Assembly: GCF_017545445.1 (NCBI RefSeq)
Contig: NZ_JAFWOM010000007.1
Coordinates: forward strand, 1-62,715
Source: Fibrobacter sp.
Lineage (GTDB): Bacteria; Fibrobacterota; Fibrobacteria; Fibrobacterales; Fibrobacteraceae
Reading direction: 5' to 3'
DNA length: 62,715 nucleotides
The translations under genes and the position numbers were made by a program. Numbering within the stretch: the first letter of the stretch is position 1; every line of letters starts with the position of its first letter. Positions 7,615 to 16,052 of the stretch are shown here, in pieces. The notes under the pieces were generated by a model. It was given only the letters and a program-made list of their open reading frames with translations, was not told where the DNA came from and did no database searches.

Positions 7615-7700
7615 AGACGAGAGAACGGGCTTCGCCCTACAGACGAGAGACGAAAGAAGAGGCGTGAGGTATGGGGTATATGAGAGTAGAAATTAGCATT
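7615..7700 (+). repeat. Heptamer array of the CGTCTCT type with embedded hairpin (reverse orientation)
   Basis: Five bases after the stop of the radical-SAM gene the sequence reads AGACGAGAGAAC, a GGGC-TTC-GCCC hairpin (7627-7637), then ACAGACG, AGAGACG, AAAGAAG in 7-bp steps. Its reverse complement equals the arrangement seen twice at 53.24-53.32 kb. Confidence 0.6.
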
Positions 7701-8036
7701 GTCATCCTGGAGGGTTCGTAGAACCCGATAGGATCCATAGCGTCTAGATACTAGAGCAGCGCCCCCCGTCATCCCGAGCCAAAGAGGTTGGGGCTTTGTC
7801 CCATCCATGCGGAAAATAATGGACTCTATCAGCACTAAGTGCTTCCAGAGTGACAAATCTACAACCTTAATGCGACTGGAGCCTTCACGACATTCGTTGT
7901 TCAGGATGACGCATTCATAACATCATTATCAAAGCCGACTTGCCTTACAGACGAGAGACGCTCAAAAACACGCTACTCCAAACTCTGGAGCAACAAAGCA
8001 AAAGCCCCTCGACTAAATCGTTGGTGAAAGCAGCAG
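7701..8036. other. Non-coding spacer with REP-like hairpins
   Basis: No gene seen. It contains the hairpin GGGTTC-GTA-GAACCC (7712-7726) after GTCATCCTGGA, a GTCATCCCGAGCC segment, and at about 7950 another ACAGACGAGAGACG fragment. The GTCAT words recur at other hairpins in the window (26.45, 50.21 and 60.91 kb). Confidence 0.5.
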
Positions 8037-8249
8037 TTATTCTGCCGGGAGAATAATCTCGATGTGGTTGGTGCTGACGTTCAAAAAATGCGTACGGAAC
8101 AAATCACGCTCGTTCCTGTCGCAAACGCGCACCTGAGTCACCGCGATAAAGTCCTTGTTTTCACGGATATAGTCCGTCAAGCGTTCGTCACGCAACGTGT
8201 CGATTTCGCCCGTAATGACAAAATTATCTGTCCACATTTTAACTAGCAT
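8037..8249 (-). CDS. Small conserved-looking hypothetical protein
   Basis: A 70-residue soluble protein beginning MLVKMWTDNF, with alternating beta-type segments (VITGEI, FIAVTQVRV, HIEIILPAE) and charged loops, compatible with a small beta-barrel or PilZ/Lsm-like fold, though no family is recognised. The ATG at 8249 is used; an internal ATG at 8237 is equally possible because neither has a strong ribosome-binding site. It is divergent from the LOG gene and separated by 129 bp of AT-rich DNA. Confidence 0.6.
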   Translation of the reverse strand: MLVKMWTDNFVITGEIDTLRDERLTDYIRENKDFIAVTQVRVCDRNERDLFRTHFLNVSTNHIEIILPAE

Positions 8250-8378
8250 ACCCAAAATATATAAATGTTATTCCAACTAAGATGATAAAAACTTTACTTT
8301 TTTACCCATAAAACCATTTTAACATATATTATTCATTAAATAAAACGTTTAAGAACCATTTTTTAGAGGTTTAGTATT

Positions 8379-9224
8379 ATGGCACCGAAAAAAATCCACC
8401 CGGCACCGGGACAGATGGCATACCACAATGCCGAATTCATGGAAAGCGATGCAGCACGTACCATTCGATTCCTTTCTGAATTTTTGCAACCCGACCAGAT
8501 TTTCAAGCAAGAAGACATCAAGAACACCATCGTATTCTTCGGTTCCGCTCGTACGCTCCCGCCCGACGAAATCAAGAAACGCCGCAAGGGCTGCAAGAAC
8601 AAGGCCGAACTGAAACGGTTAGACAGGCTCTCCAAAGTCGCAGAATCTTACAACTCCGCACGCGAACTTGCATCCCGCCTCGGCAAGTGGATCAACAAGC
8701 AGCACCAAGGCTACGCCATCATGACGGGTGGCGGTCCTGGCATCATGGAAGCCGGAAACCGAGGCGCCACCGACGTAGGCACACCATCCATCGGTCTCAA
8801 CATCAAGCTTCCGTTTGAACAACATTGCAATCCTTATTTGGACGATGCTCTCAACTTGCAGTTCCGCTATTTCTTTATTCGTAAGTACTGGTTCTTGCGC
8901 ATGGCGCGTGCGTTAGTCATTTTCCCCGGCGGGTTCGGCACACTCGACGAAGCCTTCGAAATGCTCACGCTTATCCAGACCGACAAGTACGCCCAGCAAA
9001 TGCCTGTTGTCATCTTCGACTCGAAGTTCTGGAAAACGGCGCTCAACTGGGAGTTCTTTGCGGAAACCGGCATGATCAACCCCGAAGACCTCAAGCTCTT
9101 CAAGTTCTGCGATACCGTCGATGAAGCATACGACTTCATCACCGACGCTCTCACAAAACAAAGCGAAGGGCAGGTCACGTTCGCAAGAACCCATGTCGAA
9201 GAATTCGAAAGCAAGAAAAAATAA
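8379..9224 (+). CDS. LOG family protein (TIGR00730-type)
   Basis: A 281-residue Rossmann-fold protein with both signature motifs: MTGGGPGIMEAGNRGA at about residue 115 and PGGFGTLDE at about residue 183. LOG proteins release the base from nucleoside 5'-monophosphates (cytokinin riboside monophosphate phosphoribohydrolase in plants); bacterial relatives were long mis-annotated as lysine decarboxylases. This copy is longer than the usual 190 residues, with an extra 50-60 residue N-terminal segment and a basic KKRRKGCKNK loop. The start ATG has GAGGT eight bases upstream. Single gene with its own AT-rich promoter region. Confidence 0.87.
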   Translation: MAPKKIHPAPGQMAYHNAEFMESDAARTIRFLSEFLQPDQIFKQEDIKNTIVFFGSARTLPPDEIKKRRKGCKNKAELKRLDRLSKVAESYNSARELASRLGKWINKQHQGYAIMTGGGPGIMEAGNRGATDVGTPSIGLNIKLPFEQHCNPYLDDALNLQFRYFFIRKYWFLRMARALVIFPGGFGTLDEAFEMLTLIQTDKYAQQMPVVIFDSKFWKTALNWEFFAETGMINPEDLKLFKFCDTVDEAYDFITDALTKQSEGQVTFARTHVEEFESKKK

Positions 9225-9282
9225 AATACCGCAATCCTGCGCACTGTCATGCCGGACTCCGTTCACTTTGACTACTTGCAGT

Positions 9283-9338
9283 TGACGCTTCGCGTCAGCA
9301 ATTTCGGCTCAATCATAAAATCAAGCAAGCTTGATTTT
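9283..9338. repeat. Two short perfect hairpins with minimal loops
   Basis: TGACGC-TTC-GCGTCA (9283-9297) and AAAATCAAGC-AA-GCTTGATTTT (9317-9338). They occupy the 222-bp spacer between the LOG and kinase genes, in which no gene is seen. Neither is followed by a clear T-run terminator. Confidence 0.7.
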
Positions 9339-9446
9339 GCGATACTCGCCTTGAATGCTATTTAGTGCTTAGTAGTCATGGTCCGCGAATGGGGACGGCA
9401 TCAGTTTTTTTAGGCATATTCCATTGCATTTTTTTAAATTTGGGCT

Positions 9447-10553
9447 ATGTTCTGGAACAACTTGGCAGAAATAATGGACCGGGTTTCGCGCAACCTGGCA
9501 TTACGTCCAAATTACACCATGGAAGAATACCAGCGGTGGTTTGACCATAATCCCGACTTCAAGCACAATGGTGACGCCGAACGCATTGAACTGATCGAGC
9601 CGCTTTCGCTTACGGGCACAAACCAGTTGTACCGCGCGAAACTTTGGCTCCAGCATCCCCGCGACGACAGGCACTATGACGAAAAAGAAATCGTCGTAAA
9701 AATTTGCAAATACTGGGCGCATTCCGGCAAGAACCGCTTGCACCGTCTCAACATGCTATTGAGTGCATTCCAAGACGAAATCCGCATCAACAACCTCGTC
9801 CGTGCGACAAACATCGAAGGCGTGGTGCAGACGTTTGGCGGAGGCATCGCAGGCCGCCACCCTTATCTCAAGCTGGAATTCATCAAAGGCTGTTCTATCG
9901 ACCGCGTCATCAAGCCTAAGCTCACTGACGAAGAACTATTGCAGCGAGTCGCCCAAATGGCGTACCTCGCGAACACGATAAGTCAACTCCATTACTACCA
10001 AATTGTACACAAGGACCTCAAGCCCAAAAATCTACTTTTGTGCCAAAATCCGACACACAAAAACAACCATAAGATTCTTGTATGTGATTTCGGGTATGCC
10101 CAAGCAAAAATGCGCGAGACCGTCAGCGAAGGCGGCGGACTTTCAACGCCATGCTACAGTGCACCCGAACTTGCTCAGTCTAGCGAGAACATCACCTATG
10201 CCGTTGATTACTTCAGTTTCGGCGCAATCATGCACGAATACTTGACAGGTTGCAAGCTCTACCCCAAGGCCAAAGAAATTTACAACGAAGATGGGCATAT
10301 TGCCTCTAGCCGCTACATGGAATACATCAAGAACGGTCGCGAAAACGTATTCCACGATGACCGTTTCCCAGAAATTCACAACTGGATTGACAACCTTACC
10401 ACGTTCGACAGTACCGAGCGTATGAAACGCAGCCCCAACCTATTCGCCCTAGCGCACAAGCTCCGTGAAGAGGTAAACGCACTGGGATTCCGTGATGTGA
10501 ACACCGATTTTCTATGGAACCAGCTAAACGAGTACGGAAAACGTACATTTTAG
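9447..10553 (+). CDS. Hanks-type Ser/Thr protein kinase
   Basis: A 368-residue cytoplasmic protein kinase without membrane segment. Seen: ATP-lysine in EIVVKICK (about residue 84), catalytic loop HKDLKPKNLL (about 188-197; HKD instead of HRD, with the Asp, Lys and Asn retained), metal-binding DFG in VCDFGYA (about 213) and APE in TPCYSAPELA (about 239). The usual Gly-rich loop is weak (LSLTGTNQLYRAK), and an unusually long insert of some 20 basic residues lies between the glycine region and the lysine. The P-loop divergence may lower activity, but the catalytic residues are complete. A membrane protein gene follows after 47 bases; co-transcription is likely and a functional link is possible. 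Confidence 0.88.
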   Translation: MFWNNLAEIMDRVSRNLALRPNYTMEEYQRWFDHNPDFKHNGDAERIELIEPLSLTGTNQLYRAKLWLQHPRDDRHYDEKEIVVKICKYWAHSGKNRLHRLNMLLSAFQDEIRINNLVRATNIEGVVQTFGGGIAGRHPYLKLEFIKGCSIDRVIKPKLTDEELLQRVAQMAYLANTISQLHYYQIVHKDLKPKNLLLCQNPTHKNNHKILVCDFGYAQAKMRETVSEGGGLSTPCYSAPELAQSSENITYAVDYFSFGAIMHEYLTGCKLYPKAKEIYNEDGHIASSRYMEYIKNGRENVFHDDRFPEIHNWIDNLTTFDSTERMKRSPNLFALAHKLREEVNALGFRDVNTDFLWNQLNEYGKRTF

Positions 10554-10600
10554 CTAAAATTCTATAACATTCTGCTATTGATTTGGTTATATTCATTAGC

Positions 10601-12085
10601 ATGAAGAAAATATTGAGCATACTACTTACACCATTCAAGGTGTTCAAAATTCATCACTACATCACGCTTGTAGCATTTATCGCTATAGGCATATTTAACT
10701 TTCAGACGACCTTTGACCCAACCGTTCAGCAGTTGCGCCAAGAAAAGGACATCCACCAGTCGTTTGAAAAATGGTGGAACGAAGAACGAGCCGAGGAGTT
10801 CAAAAAAGTCGGACTCGTTCCAGACAAAAAACTTAAAAAAGAGGAATTCGAACTTTACAAGGAACGTTACCGTGTCGAGAATCCGACACCGATTGTCGAG
10901 GACCGCGTCGAGCAAATGAAGGGAGAATTCCGCGAATGGTGGGAAAACCAGGGCGGAAAGGAGCAATACGCAGAAGAACACGGCAGTTTCCCTACCGACA
11001 AGCAATACGAGGCGGAACTCGAAAAATGGATTAACAATTATAAGGATAAATTTGCACGTTACCGCTGGGCGTACATTCCAAGCCGTGGTAACACAGAAAG
11101 CCTGCTCACTTGTAGCATTTTGTTCCCCAGCTTCTGGTCTTATCTTTTCTGCGTTCTGTTTTTCATGTTCGCACTGATGCAACTCGAAAAACGTTGGAAT
11201 ACGCTGTATGTCTATGCATTCGCCATCGTAATTGCAATTATAAGTGGTTTCTTTGTCGATTTGCTTGTCAACACGTCGTTCTTTGAACAGTTCGCTTCAG
11301 ATCGCTATATGGGCGTAAGCCTGATGCTTTGTTTCTTGCTAGGAGCAAATACGTTCGATAAAGACAGAGAATGCTTGCCCTCTTACGTCTGCAAAATTTC
11401 AGAAGCAGGATTAGTCATCAGCATGGCGATTGACTGGTTCTTGAACCCAGGAATTTTCAATGCCGTTGCCGCTGAATCGCCCGTATTTTTCGCACTAGGC
11501 GGACTTGCCGGTTACTATATGCCACACCGCAGTGAACCATCGACCGAAGTCAACGCCCCCATCCACGAAACCGTAGAAAAGACTGCACCGGGCGAACGCA
11601 CTCGCAAAATGATCAGCAAAGGCCTTGAAGAAGCGAATAACGGCTCAACCGAGAACGCTTCTCGATTACTGCAATACGGGCTGACAGCGCTTTTGCAAGA
11701 GCAACCCGTCAAGTTCCAAGATGTGAAGGATGCCGTGAACAAAATCGTAGGCAGCTACATTGAACTTCCGAGCACGCAATGGTTTGAATGGGGAGCAACC
11801 GCAAAGCAAAAGAACATTCCTGAAGCAGCAATTGTGCTCCTCGAAAAAGGAATCGCCAAGGAAACGGACCCGAACTTTATCCGCCGCGCTCACTTAGACA
11901 TCGGCGAGCTCCGCATCCAAATAAAACTAGACGTGAATGTCGCCATGGAGCATTTGGCTAAAGTCATCAAGGAAAAAGACGACGACAAGCTTGCCGAACA
12001 AGCCAAAAAACTCATGGAACAAGGCAAGGACATTCTCGTCCAACAAGCATACGCCCCCACAAGGACGTTTAAAGTATCCAATTAA
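10601..12085 (+). CDS. Rhomboid-like membrane protein, probably catalytically dead
   Basis: A 494-residue protein (ATG at 10601; an upstream TTG is in frame). Layout: one membrane segment at about 20-37, a 120-residue charged loop rich in Glu/Lys (residues 40-160, partly coiled coil), a cluster of four to five membrane segments (165-310), then about 180 cytoplasmic residues of helical repeats. The membrane core follows the rhomboid plan: MQLEKRWN after TM2, GVSLML where rhomboids have GxSG, and ALGGLAGYY where TM6 has HxGGxxAG. The Ser (about 240) is kept but the next Gly is Leu, and the catalytic His is Ala (about 298). It may be a pseudoprotease that binds membrane clients. It lies just after the kinase gene. 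Confidence 0.6.
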   Translation: MKKILSILLTPFKVFKIHHYITLVAFIAIGIFNFQTTFDPTVQQLRQEKDIHQSFEKWWNEERAEEFKKVGLVPDKKLKKEEFELYKERYRVENPTPIVEDRVEQMKGEFREWWENQGGKEQYAEEHGSFPTDKQYEAELEKWINNYKDKFARYRWAYIPSRGNTESLLTCSILFPSFWSYLFCVLFFMFALMQLEKRWNTLYVYAFAIVIAIISGFFVDLLVNTSFFEQFASDRYMGVSLMLCFLLGANTFDKDRECLPSYVCKISEAGLVISMAIDWFLNPGIFNAVAAESPVFFALGGLAGYYMPHRSEPSTEVNAPIHETVEKTAPGERTRKMISKGLEEANNGSTENASRLLQYGLTALLQEQPVKFQDVKDAVNKIVGSYIELPSTQWFEWGATAKQKNIPEAAIVLLEKGIAKETDPNFIRRAHLDIGELRIQIKLDVNVAMEHLAKVIKEKDDDKLAEQAKKLMEQGKDILVQQAYAPTRTFKVSN

Positions 12086-12135
12086 TGACCTTGCTGTAGA
12101 GCAGTCCCCCCCCCGCATTTGACTGTCACCCCGGA

Positions 12136-12187
12136 TTTGTACAAGTACAAAGCCCTTCGGCTCAGCTATGAAAATGCAAGCATTTTC
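12136..12187. repeat. Two palindromes with an AA centre
   Basis: TTTGTAC-AA-GTACAAA (12136-12151) and GAAAATGC-AA-GCATTTTC (12170-12187) lie 18 bases apart in the 150-bp spacer between convergent genes. The arms are unrelated; only the centre is the same. Confidence 0.7.
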
Positions 12188-12235
12188 GCAGCGTTCGCCT
12201 TGGTTGCTTTTATTCCGGGGCCGGCTTATACGGCT

Positions 12236-14392
12236 TTACTTCACGATGAACTTGTTAGCGGAGAAGCCTTGGACTTGTACGAGATAAACTCCGCTCTTGA
12301 GCACGCTCACATTCATCGTTTCGTTCATGCCTTGCGTTTTCTTTTGCATTTGCACATTGCCCAGAACATCGACAATTCTGACGGACTTGCCGACAGACGT
12401 ACGCGGCAAGTTGAGCGAAAGCGTTTTGCCCACAAGTGACATACCGAATTTGGCCGTAGCCAAAGTCTTCGGCAATGCAGAACGCGGCGGTTCAATCATC
12501 TTCGTCATTTCGTCATAGCGTTCCACAACAGCCATCAAGTACCACGTGCTATGCGGCAGCCACTGTTCGTCCCAGCGCCAAACCTGCCAGGCTTCCTTCT
12601 TTGCGTCAAAGCCTACAGCGGCAACACCATCGTCAGTCCAGGCAATTCCAGAACCATCTTGATTCTTGCCGCTGATACCGTTCGCAATGCCGCCTTCAAG
12701 CGTAGCATCGTAATTCGACTGGCCATCATACTTCTGCGGATTCTTGAGCCCTTTGCCATGCATCATGCATGTGGCATACGGATTCTTGCCCAAAATCCAG
12801 TCGAGCTGGTCAGTTGCATACTTCTGCACGCTATCGGCAACGTTTTGATTCAAAGAGCGAGCTGCATATACCGCAGCAGCAGAAAGGCTTGCGATACGGG
12901 CATCTTCACCCTGCCACCAATAATTACTTTCATTATCATGCGGAATGAAGAAACCGTCCTTTATCTTGTCCTGAGTCTTGTAAGTCTGGCGGGCATAACC
13001 GAACGGATTATCCACCTTGTTCGTAATAGAGACTAGCCAATTGAGATGAGCCTTGACAGCATCCATGACCTTACTAAAATGCGGATTATCGCAGGTAGCG
13101 CCTATTCTATCTACACAACCCCAATCAATAAGATCAAAATTAGGGTTCTTAGCATCCACGCTAATAGGCCCTTCGATTTCCGCATAGCGAACAAGTGCAA
13201 TCAGCGGGAGACCCGCATCGCTAGCATGCCAGAACGGGCGTGTCTTTGCGTCGTCACTCCAGAAATAGCCATCCGGGCTCAAACGACCGATAAGGTGTTC
13301 TGCACGTTTACGAGCATCCGTCAAATAATCCTTTTTCTGAGTCGCTGCAAAAAGTTCCGTCGCGGCAAGGAGCGCCGTGTAATCGTCGATGATGTTTTCC
13401 TTGTGATCGTCACAATATTCGCAGTTGCCACCGATGCTCTGCTTTTTGGACAAATGTTCGTAACCCTTTTCAGCCGCATCCAAATACTTGTCACTTGTAA
13501 AATCGCCCTTCAGCTTAAGCCTTGCCGCGCTTGCAAGGCCTGCAATCGCCATGCCGCCACCTTCGCGGAACGCAGTCTGGTAGTCGGCGGATTTTTTACC
13601 ATCGGAACCCGTGAACGCACAAATTTCACGTTTGCCCATAGGGCTACCCCAGTTATCGAACACGGTCATGTAGAAGTAGCCTTCTTCGGCAAGCATACGC
13701 ACCAAGAAGTCCGCACCGTAAGCAGCCTCGTCTGCCGTTTTCGCCTTTGTCGATGTCGAAGAAAGCAACTTCGGGATGCGTTCCGAAGCAAACGCAAGCG
13801 ACCAAACAGTCAACGGAATCTGCTGCGGATTCAAGTAGTTCGCATAAGAAAGGTGGCTCAAGTATTTGCTCACGTCGCCGCTCGCGTCGTACCAGCCGCC
13901 ATGCACATCGACTTTTTTGCTGGAGTTATAAACGCCCATGCTCTTGTCCCAACCTTCTACGGTCGGATTATTTGCACGGTCATTGTAAAAATAGTCGAGC
14001 ACAGTCGCAAGCGTATTCTTCGCCAAAGCGTTTTCGCCTACCGTAAATTCACTAGACTGTTGCGGTTGTCCGTTTTCGGAAACTTGCAACGTGTATTTGC
14101 CAGGAGCGACATCCTTCAGCTCAGCCACGTAGAACTTGCCATTGGAGAGCCAGTTGTCCGGATTCGATCCTGCCGAAAGCTTGCCCGTCTTGACAGCCGA
14201 ACCGCCCGACATCAAACTGAAATCCGCACCATCTTTGAGATTATCGCTCTTGACGATCACAGAAATCGGCTGACCGACATCGTAACCTACCTGGTTGTAG
14301 AAAAACTTGGTTTCAGCAGAAACAGCGGACGCGCCCAAGAGAACGACCGTCGCCATGGGAAAAATCGGGGAAATAAACTTTGAAAATTGCAT
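12236..14392 (-). CDS. Secreted GH9 endoglucanase with C-terminal sorting domain
   Basis: A 718-residue secreted enzyme. Signal peptide to about residue 26 (LLGASAVSA), N-terminal CelD-type Ig-like domain (KFFYNQVGYDVGQPISV, about 27-120), GH9 catalytic barrel (about 125-640) with the nucleophile-side motif GGWYDASGDVSKY and a late WDEQWLPHSTW segment with the candidate acid Glu, then a 75-residue C-terminal T9SS type A-like sorting domain (VRIVDVLGNV ... GVYLVQVQG ... KFIVK). GH9 enzymes with this Ig domain cut beta-1,4-glucan. The DASGD form has an extra Ser compared with the usual DAGD. The ATG at 14392 is used; the frame extends five codons upstream. Alone on the minus strand. Confidence 0.9.
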   Translation of the reverse strand: MQFSKFISPIFPMATVVLLGASAVSAETKFFYNQVGYDVGQPISVIVKSDNLKDGADFSLMSGGSAVKTGKLSAGSNPDNWLSNGKFYVAELKDVAPGKYTLQVSENGQPQQSSEFTVGENALAKNTLATVLDYFYNDRANNPTVEGWDKSMGVYNSSKKVDVHGGWYDASGDVSKYLSHLSYANYLNPQQIPLTVWSLAFASERIPKLLSSTSTKAKTADEAAYGADFLVRMLAEEGYFYMTVFDNWGSPMGKREICAFTGSDGKKSADYQTAFREGGGMAIAGLASAARLKLKGDFTSDKYLDAAEKGYEHLSKKQSIGGNCEYCDDHKENIIDDYTALLAATELFAATQKKDYLTDARKRAEHLIGRLSPDGYFWSDDAKTRPFWHASDAGLPLIALVRYAEIEGPISVDAKNPNFDLIDWGCVDRIGATCDNPHFSKVMDAVKAHLNWLVSITNKVDNPFGYARQTYKTQDKIKDGFFIPHDNESNYWWQGEDARIASLSAAAVYAARSLNQNVADSVQKYATDQLDWILGKNPYATCMMHGKGLKNPQKYDGQSNYDATLEGGIANGISGKNQDGSGIAWTDDGVAAVGFDAKKEAWQVWRWDEQWLPHSTWYLMAVVERYDEMTKMIEPPRSALPKTLATAKFGMSLVGKTLSLNLPRTSVGKSVRIVDVLGNVQMQKKTQGMNETMNVSVLKSGVYLVQVQGFSANKFIVK

Positions 14393-14730
14393 AACGTAAA
14401 TATACAATCCTATGGAATCCTATAATAGTAAAATAAACTTTTAAAAAAGAATAGTGTTTAATAGCACTCTTTATTCTTCGCAGATATTACGTTAATTATT
14501 AAAATTAAGGGACAAATGGTTTTTCAAGTGTTCCGCACGAGGTACAGAGTCGTTCTCTAGAAAAGGCCAAAATATTCTAAAATAGGTTCTTCATTCAGCA
14601 TTTTTCACTTTTTCTTCTTCATTTTTCATTTTACGCACCCATTATTTTAGCGAAAAATCGTCATTTTCGTCTAATCTACGCTAAAAATACGTTAAATAAT
14701 TAAATTTTTCACAATTGTCAAAAATTTCTC

Positions 14731-14759
14731 TTGACCATTCAAAAACCAAAACCTATGTT
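14731..14759 (+). promoter_or_regulatory. Candidate sigma-70-type promoter for the aldolase gene
   Basis: TTGACC (14731-14736), 17-base spacer, TATGTT (14754-14759), about 95 bases before the start codon. Confidence 0.4.
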
Positions 14760-14820
14760 TGCTGTGCGAAACAAAAACCTCAACCCACGACGATTGCATC
14801 AGCCGTCAGAAAAAACTTCT

Positions 14821-14848
14821 CTCGTCTCTCGTCTCTCGTCTCTCGTCT
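14821..14848 (+). repeat. Heptamer array CTCGTCT x4 abutting a start codon
   Basis: Four exact copies of CTCGTCT followed by AACT and the ATG of the aldolase gene. The array occupies the place where a Shine-Dalgarno sequence should be; none is present. Confidence 0.85.
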
Positions 14849-14852
14849 AACT

Positions 14853-15794
14853 ATGTACTACGAAAGCATCAAAGTCCTTGACTGCACCATCCGCGACGGC
14901 GGCCTCGTCAACAAGCACGATTTCTCCTTGGAATTCGTCCGTCGTCTCTATACACTCCTTTCCGCAGCCGGCATCGACTACATGGAAATGGGTTACAAGA
15001 ACTCTCCTGACCTTTTCGACCCCAAGGAATACGGCCCGTGGAAATTCTGCGACGACGATTTGCTCTGGAAAGTGAAAGACGGCATCGAATCCAAGATGAA
15101 GATGGCCGTGATGGCCGACGTGGGCCGCGTGAACATGGACGCCGTGAAACCGGCCTCTGAAAGCCCGTACCAAATGTTCCGCGTGGCAAGCTACGTGAAG
15201 AACATCGACAAGGGCATCAGCATGGTGAACGCATTCCACGACATGGGCTACGAAACGACGCTCAACATCATGGCCGTAAGCCGCGACCGCGGTCCGGAAC
15301 TCGACGAAGCTCTCCACCAAGTGAACGAAGAATGCCATGCCGACATCCTTTACCTCGTCGATAGCTTTGGCGCCTTCTACCAAGAAGACATCGACAAGGA
15401 AATCACGCGTTACAGAAGCATCGTGAAGAACAAGAAGTTCGGTTTCCACGGACACAACAACCAGCAGCTCGCCTTCAGCAACACAATCCAGGCTATCATC
15501 GACCGTGTCGATTACCTCGACGGTTCCGTCTCCGGCATGGGCCGCGGTGCTGGCAACTGCACGACCGAACTCTTGCTCAGCTTCCTCAAGAATCCGAAAT
15601 ACGATTTGCGCCCAGTGCTCGACGCCATCCAGGAACTCTTCCTCCCGCTCAAGGAAAAGTACGAATGGGGCTACATCATCCCGCAGATGATTACGGGCAT
15701 GCTCAACCGCCACCCGCAAGATGCGATTGCCGTCCGCAAGACCGAAGACAAGGACAAATACCGCAAATTCTACGAAAGAATGATTAACGACTAA
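14853..15794 (+). CDS. HMGL-like (DRE-TIM) aldolase, 4-hydroxy-2-oxovalerate aldolase-like
   Basis: A 313-residue TIM-barrel lyase. It starts MYYESIKVLDCTIRDGG, where DCTIRDGG is the DRE-TIM metal and substrate signature, and has the metal-binding FHGHNN at about residue 200 and a GMGRGAGN loop. DRE-TIM enzymes form or cleave C-C bonds with a divalent metal; closest in pattern are bacterial 4-hydroxy-2-oxovalerate aldolase-like proteins, often of unknown substrate and sometimes near surface-sugar genes. The frame is open upstream across the heptamer array, but the conserved start of the domain favours the ATG at 14853. No ribosome-binding site is visible. Single gene. Confidence 0.8.
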   Translation: MYYESIKVLDCTIRDGGLVNKHDFSLEFVRRLYTLLSAAGIDYMEMGYKNSPDLFDPKEYGPWKFCDDDLLWKVKDGIESKMKMAVMADVGRVNMDAVKPASESPYQMFRVASYVKNIDKGISMVNAFHDMGYETTLNIMAVSRDRGPELDEALHQVNEECHADILYLVDSFGAFYQEDIDKEITRYRSIVKNKKFGFHGHNNQQLAFSNTIQAIIDRVDYLDGSVSGMGRGAGNCTTELLLSFLKNPKYDLRPVLDAIQELFLPLKEKYEWGYIIPQMITGMLNRHPQDAIAVRKTEDKDKYRKFYERMIND

Positions 15795-15813
15795 TCCAAA
15801 AGGCGAATCCAGC

Positions 15814-15948
15814 ACGAAAGCTTGCTTTCGTATTGGTGAGCCGAAGGATTAGGGACTGCAAAGCAGTCCCCTAATTCACACTAATCATAATCGTTTTGGA
15901 ACAGAACGTTCCGCTTGTCACCTCGGCACTCCATGCCGAGGCGGCTTT
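15814..15948 (+). terminator. Palindromes and intrinsic terminator after the aldolase
   Basis: ACGAAAGC-TT-GCTTTCGT (15814-15831), then GGGACTGC-AAA-GCAGTCCC near 15852-15870, and last a true terminator: CCTCGGCA (15921-15928), loop of five, TGCCGAGG (15934-15941) followed by CGGCTTTTTT. Nothing coding lies between 15795 and 16052. A TATAAT at 15999-16004 is a -10 candidate for the next gene but lacks a good -35. Confidence 0.75.
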
Positions 15949-16052
15949 TTTATAGAGAAACCTTTGGACCTTTCCATAAGGCAATGCATTTTATTTGTTA
16001 TAATTACCGTTAATAATAAATTTTTATTTACCATAATAAAAACTATAACAGG

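Larger units (their letters stand above)
14393..14852. other. Divergent promoter region between GH9 and aldolase genes
   Basis: 460 bases without a gene. 14408-14714 is AT-rich with near-repeats (ACGTTAATTATTAAA and ACGTTAAATAATTAAA) that could be regulatory. A promoter candidate for the aldolase and a heptamer array at its 3' end are listed separately. The GH9 promoter on the other strand is not obvious. Confidence 0.5.

Noticed and set aside
13046..14383. 445-codon frame antisense to the GH9 gene
   Set aside because: Arg/Ile/His-rich shadow translation; the GH9 frame is fully supported by motifs.
14821..14848. CRISPR array
   Set aside because: Repeats are 7 bases with no spacers; none of the heptamer arrays has the 28-37 base repeat and unique spacer pattern.
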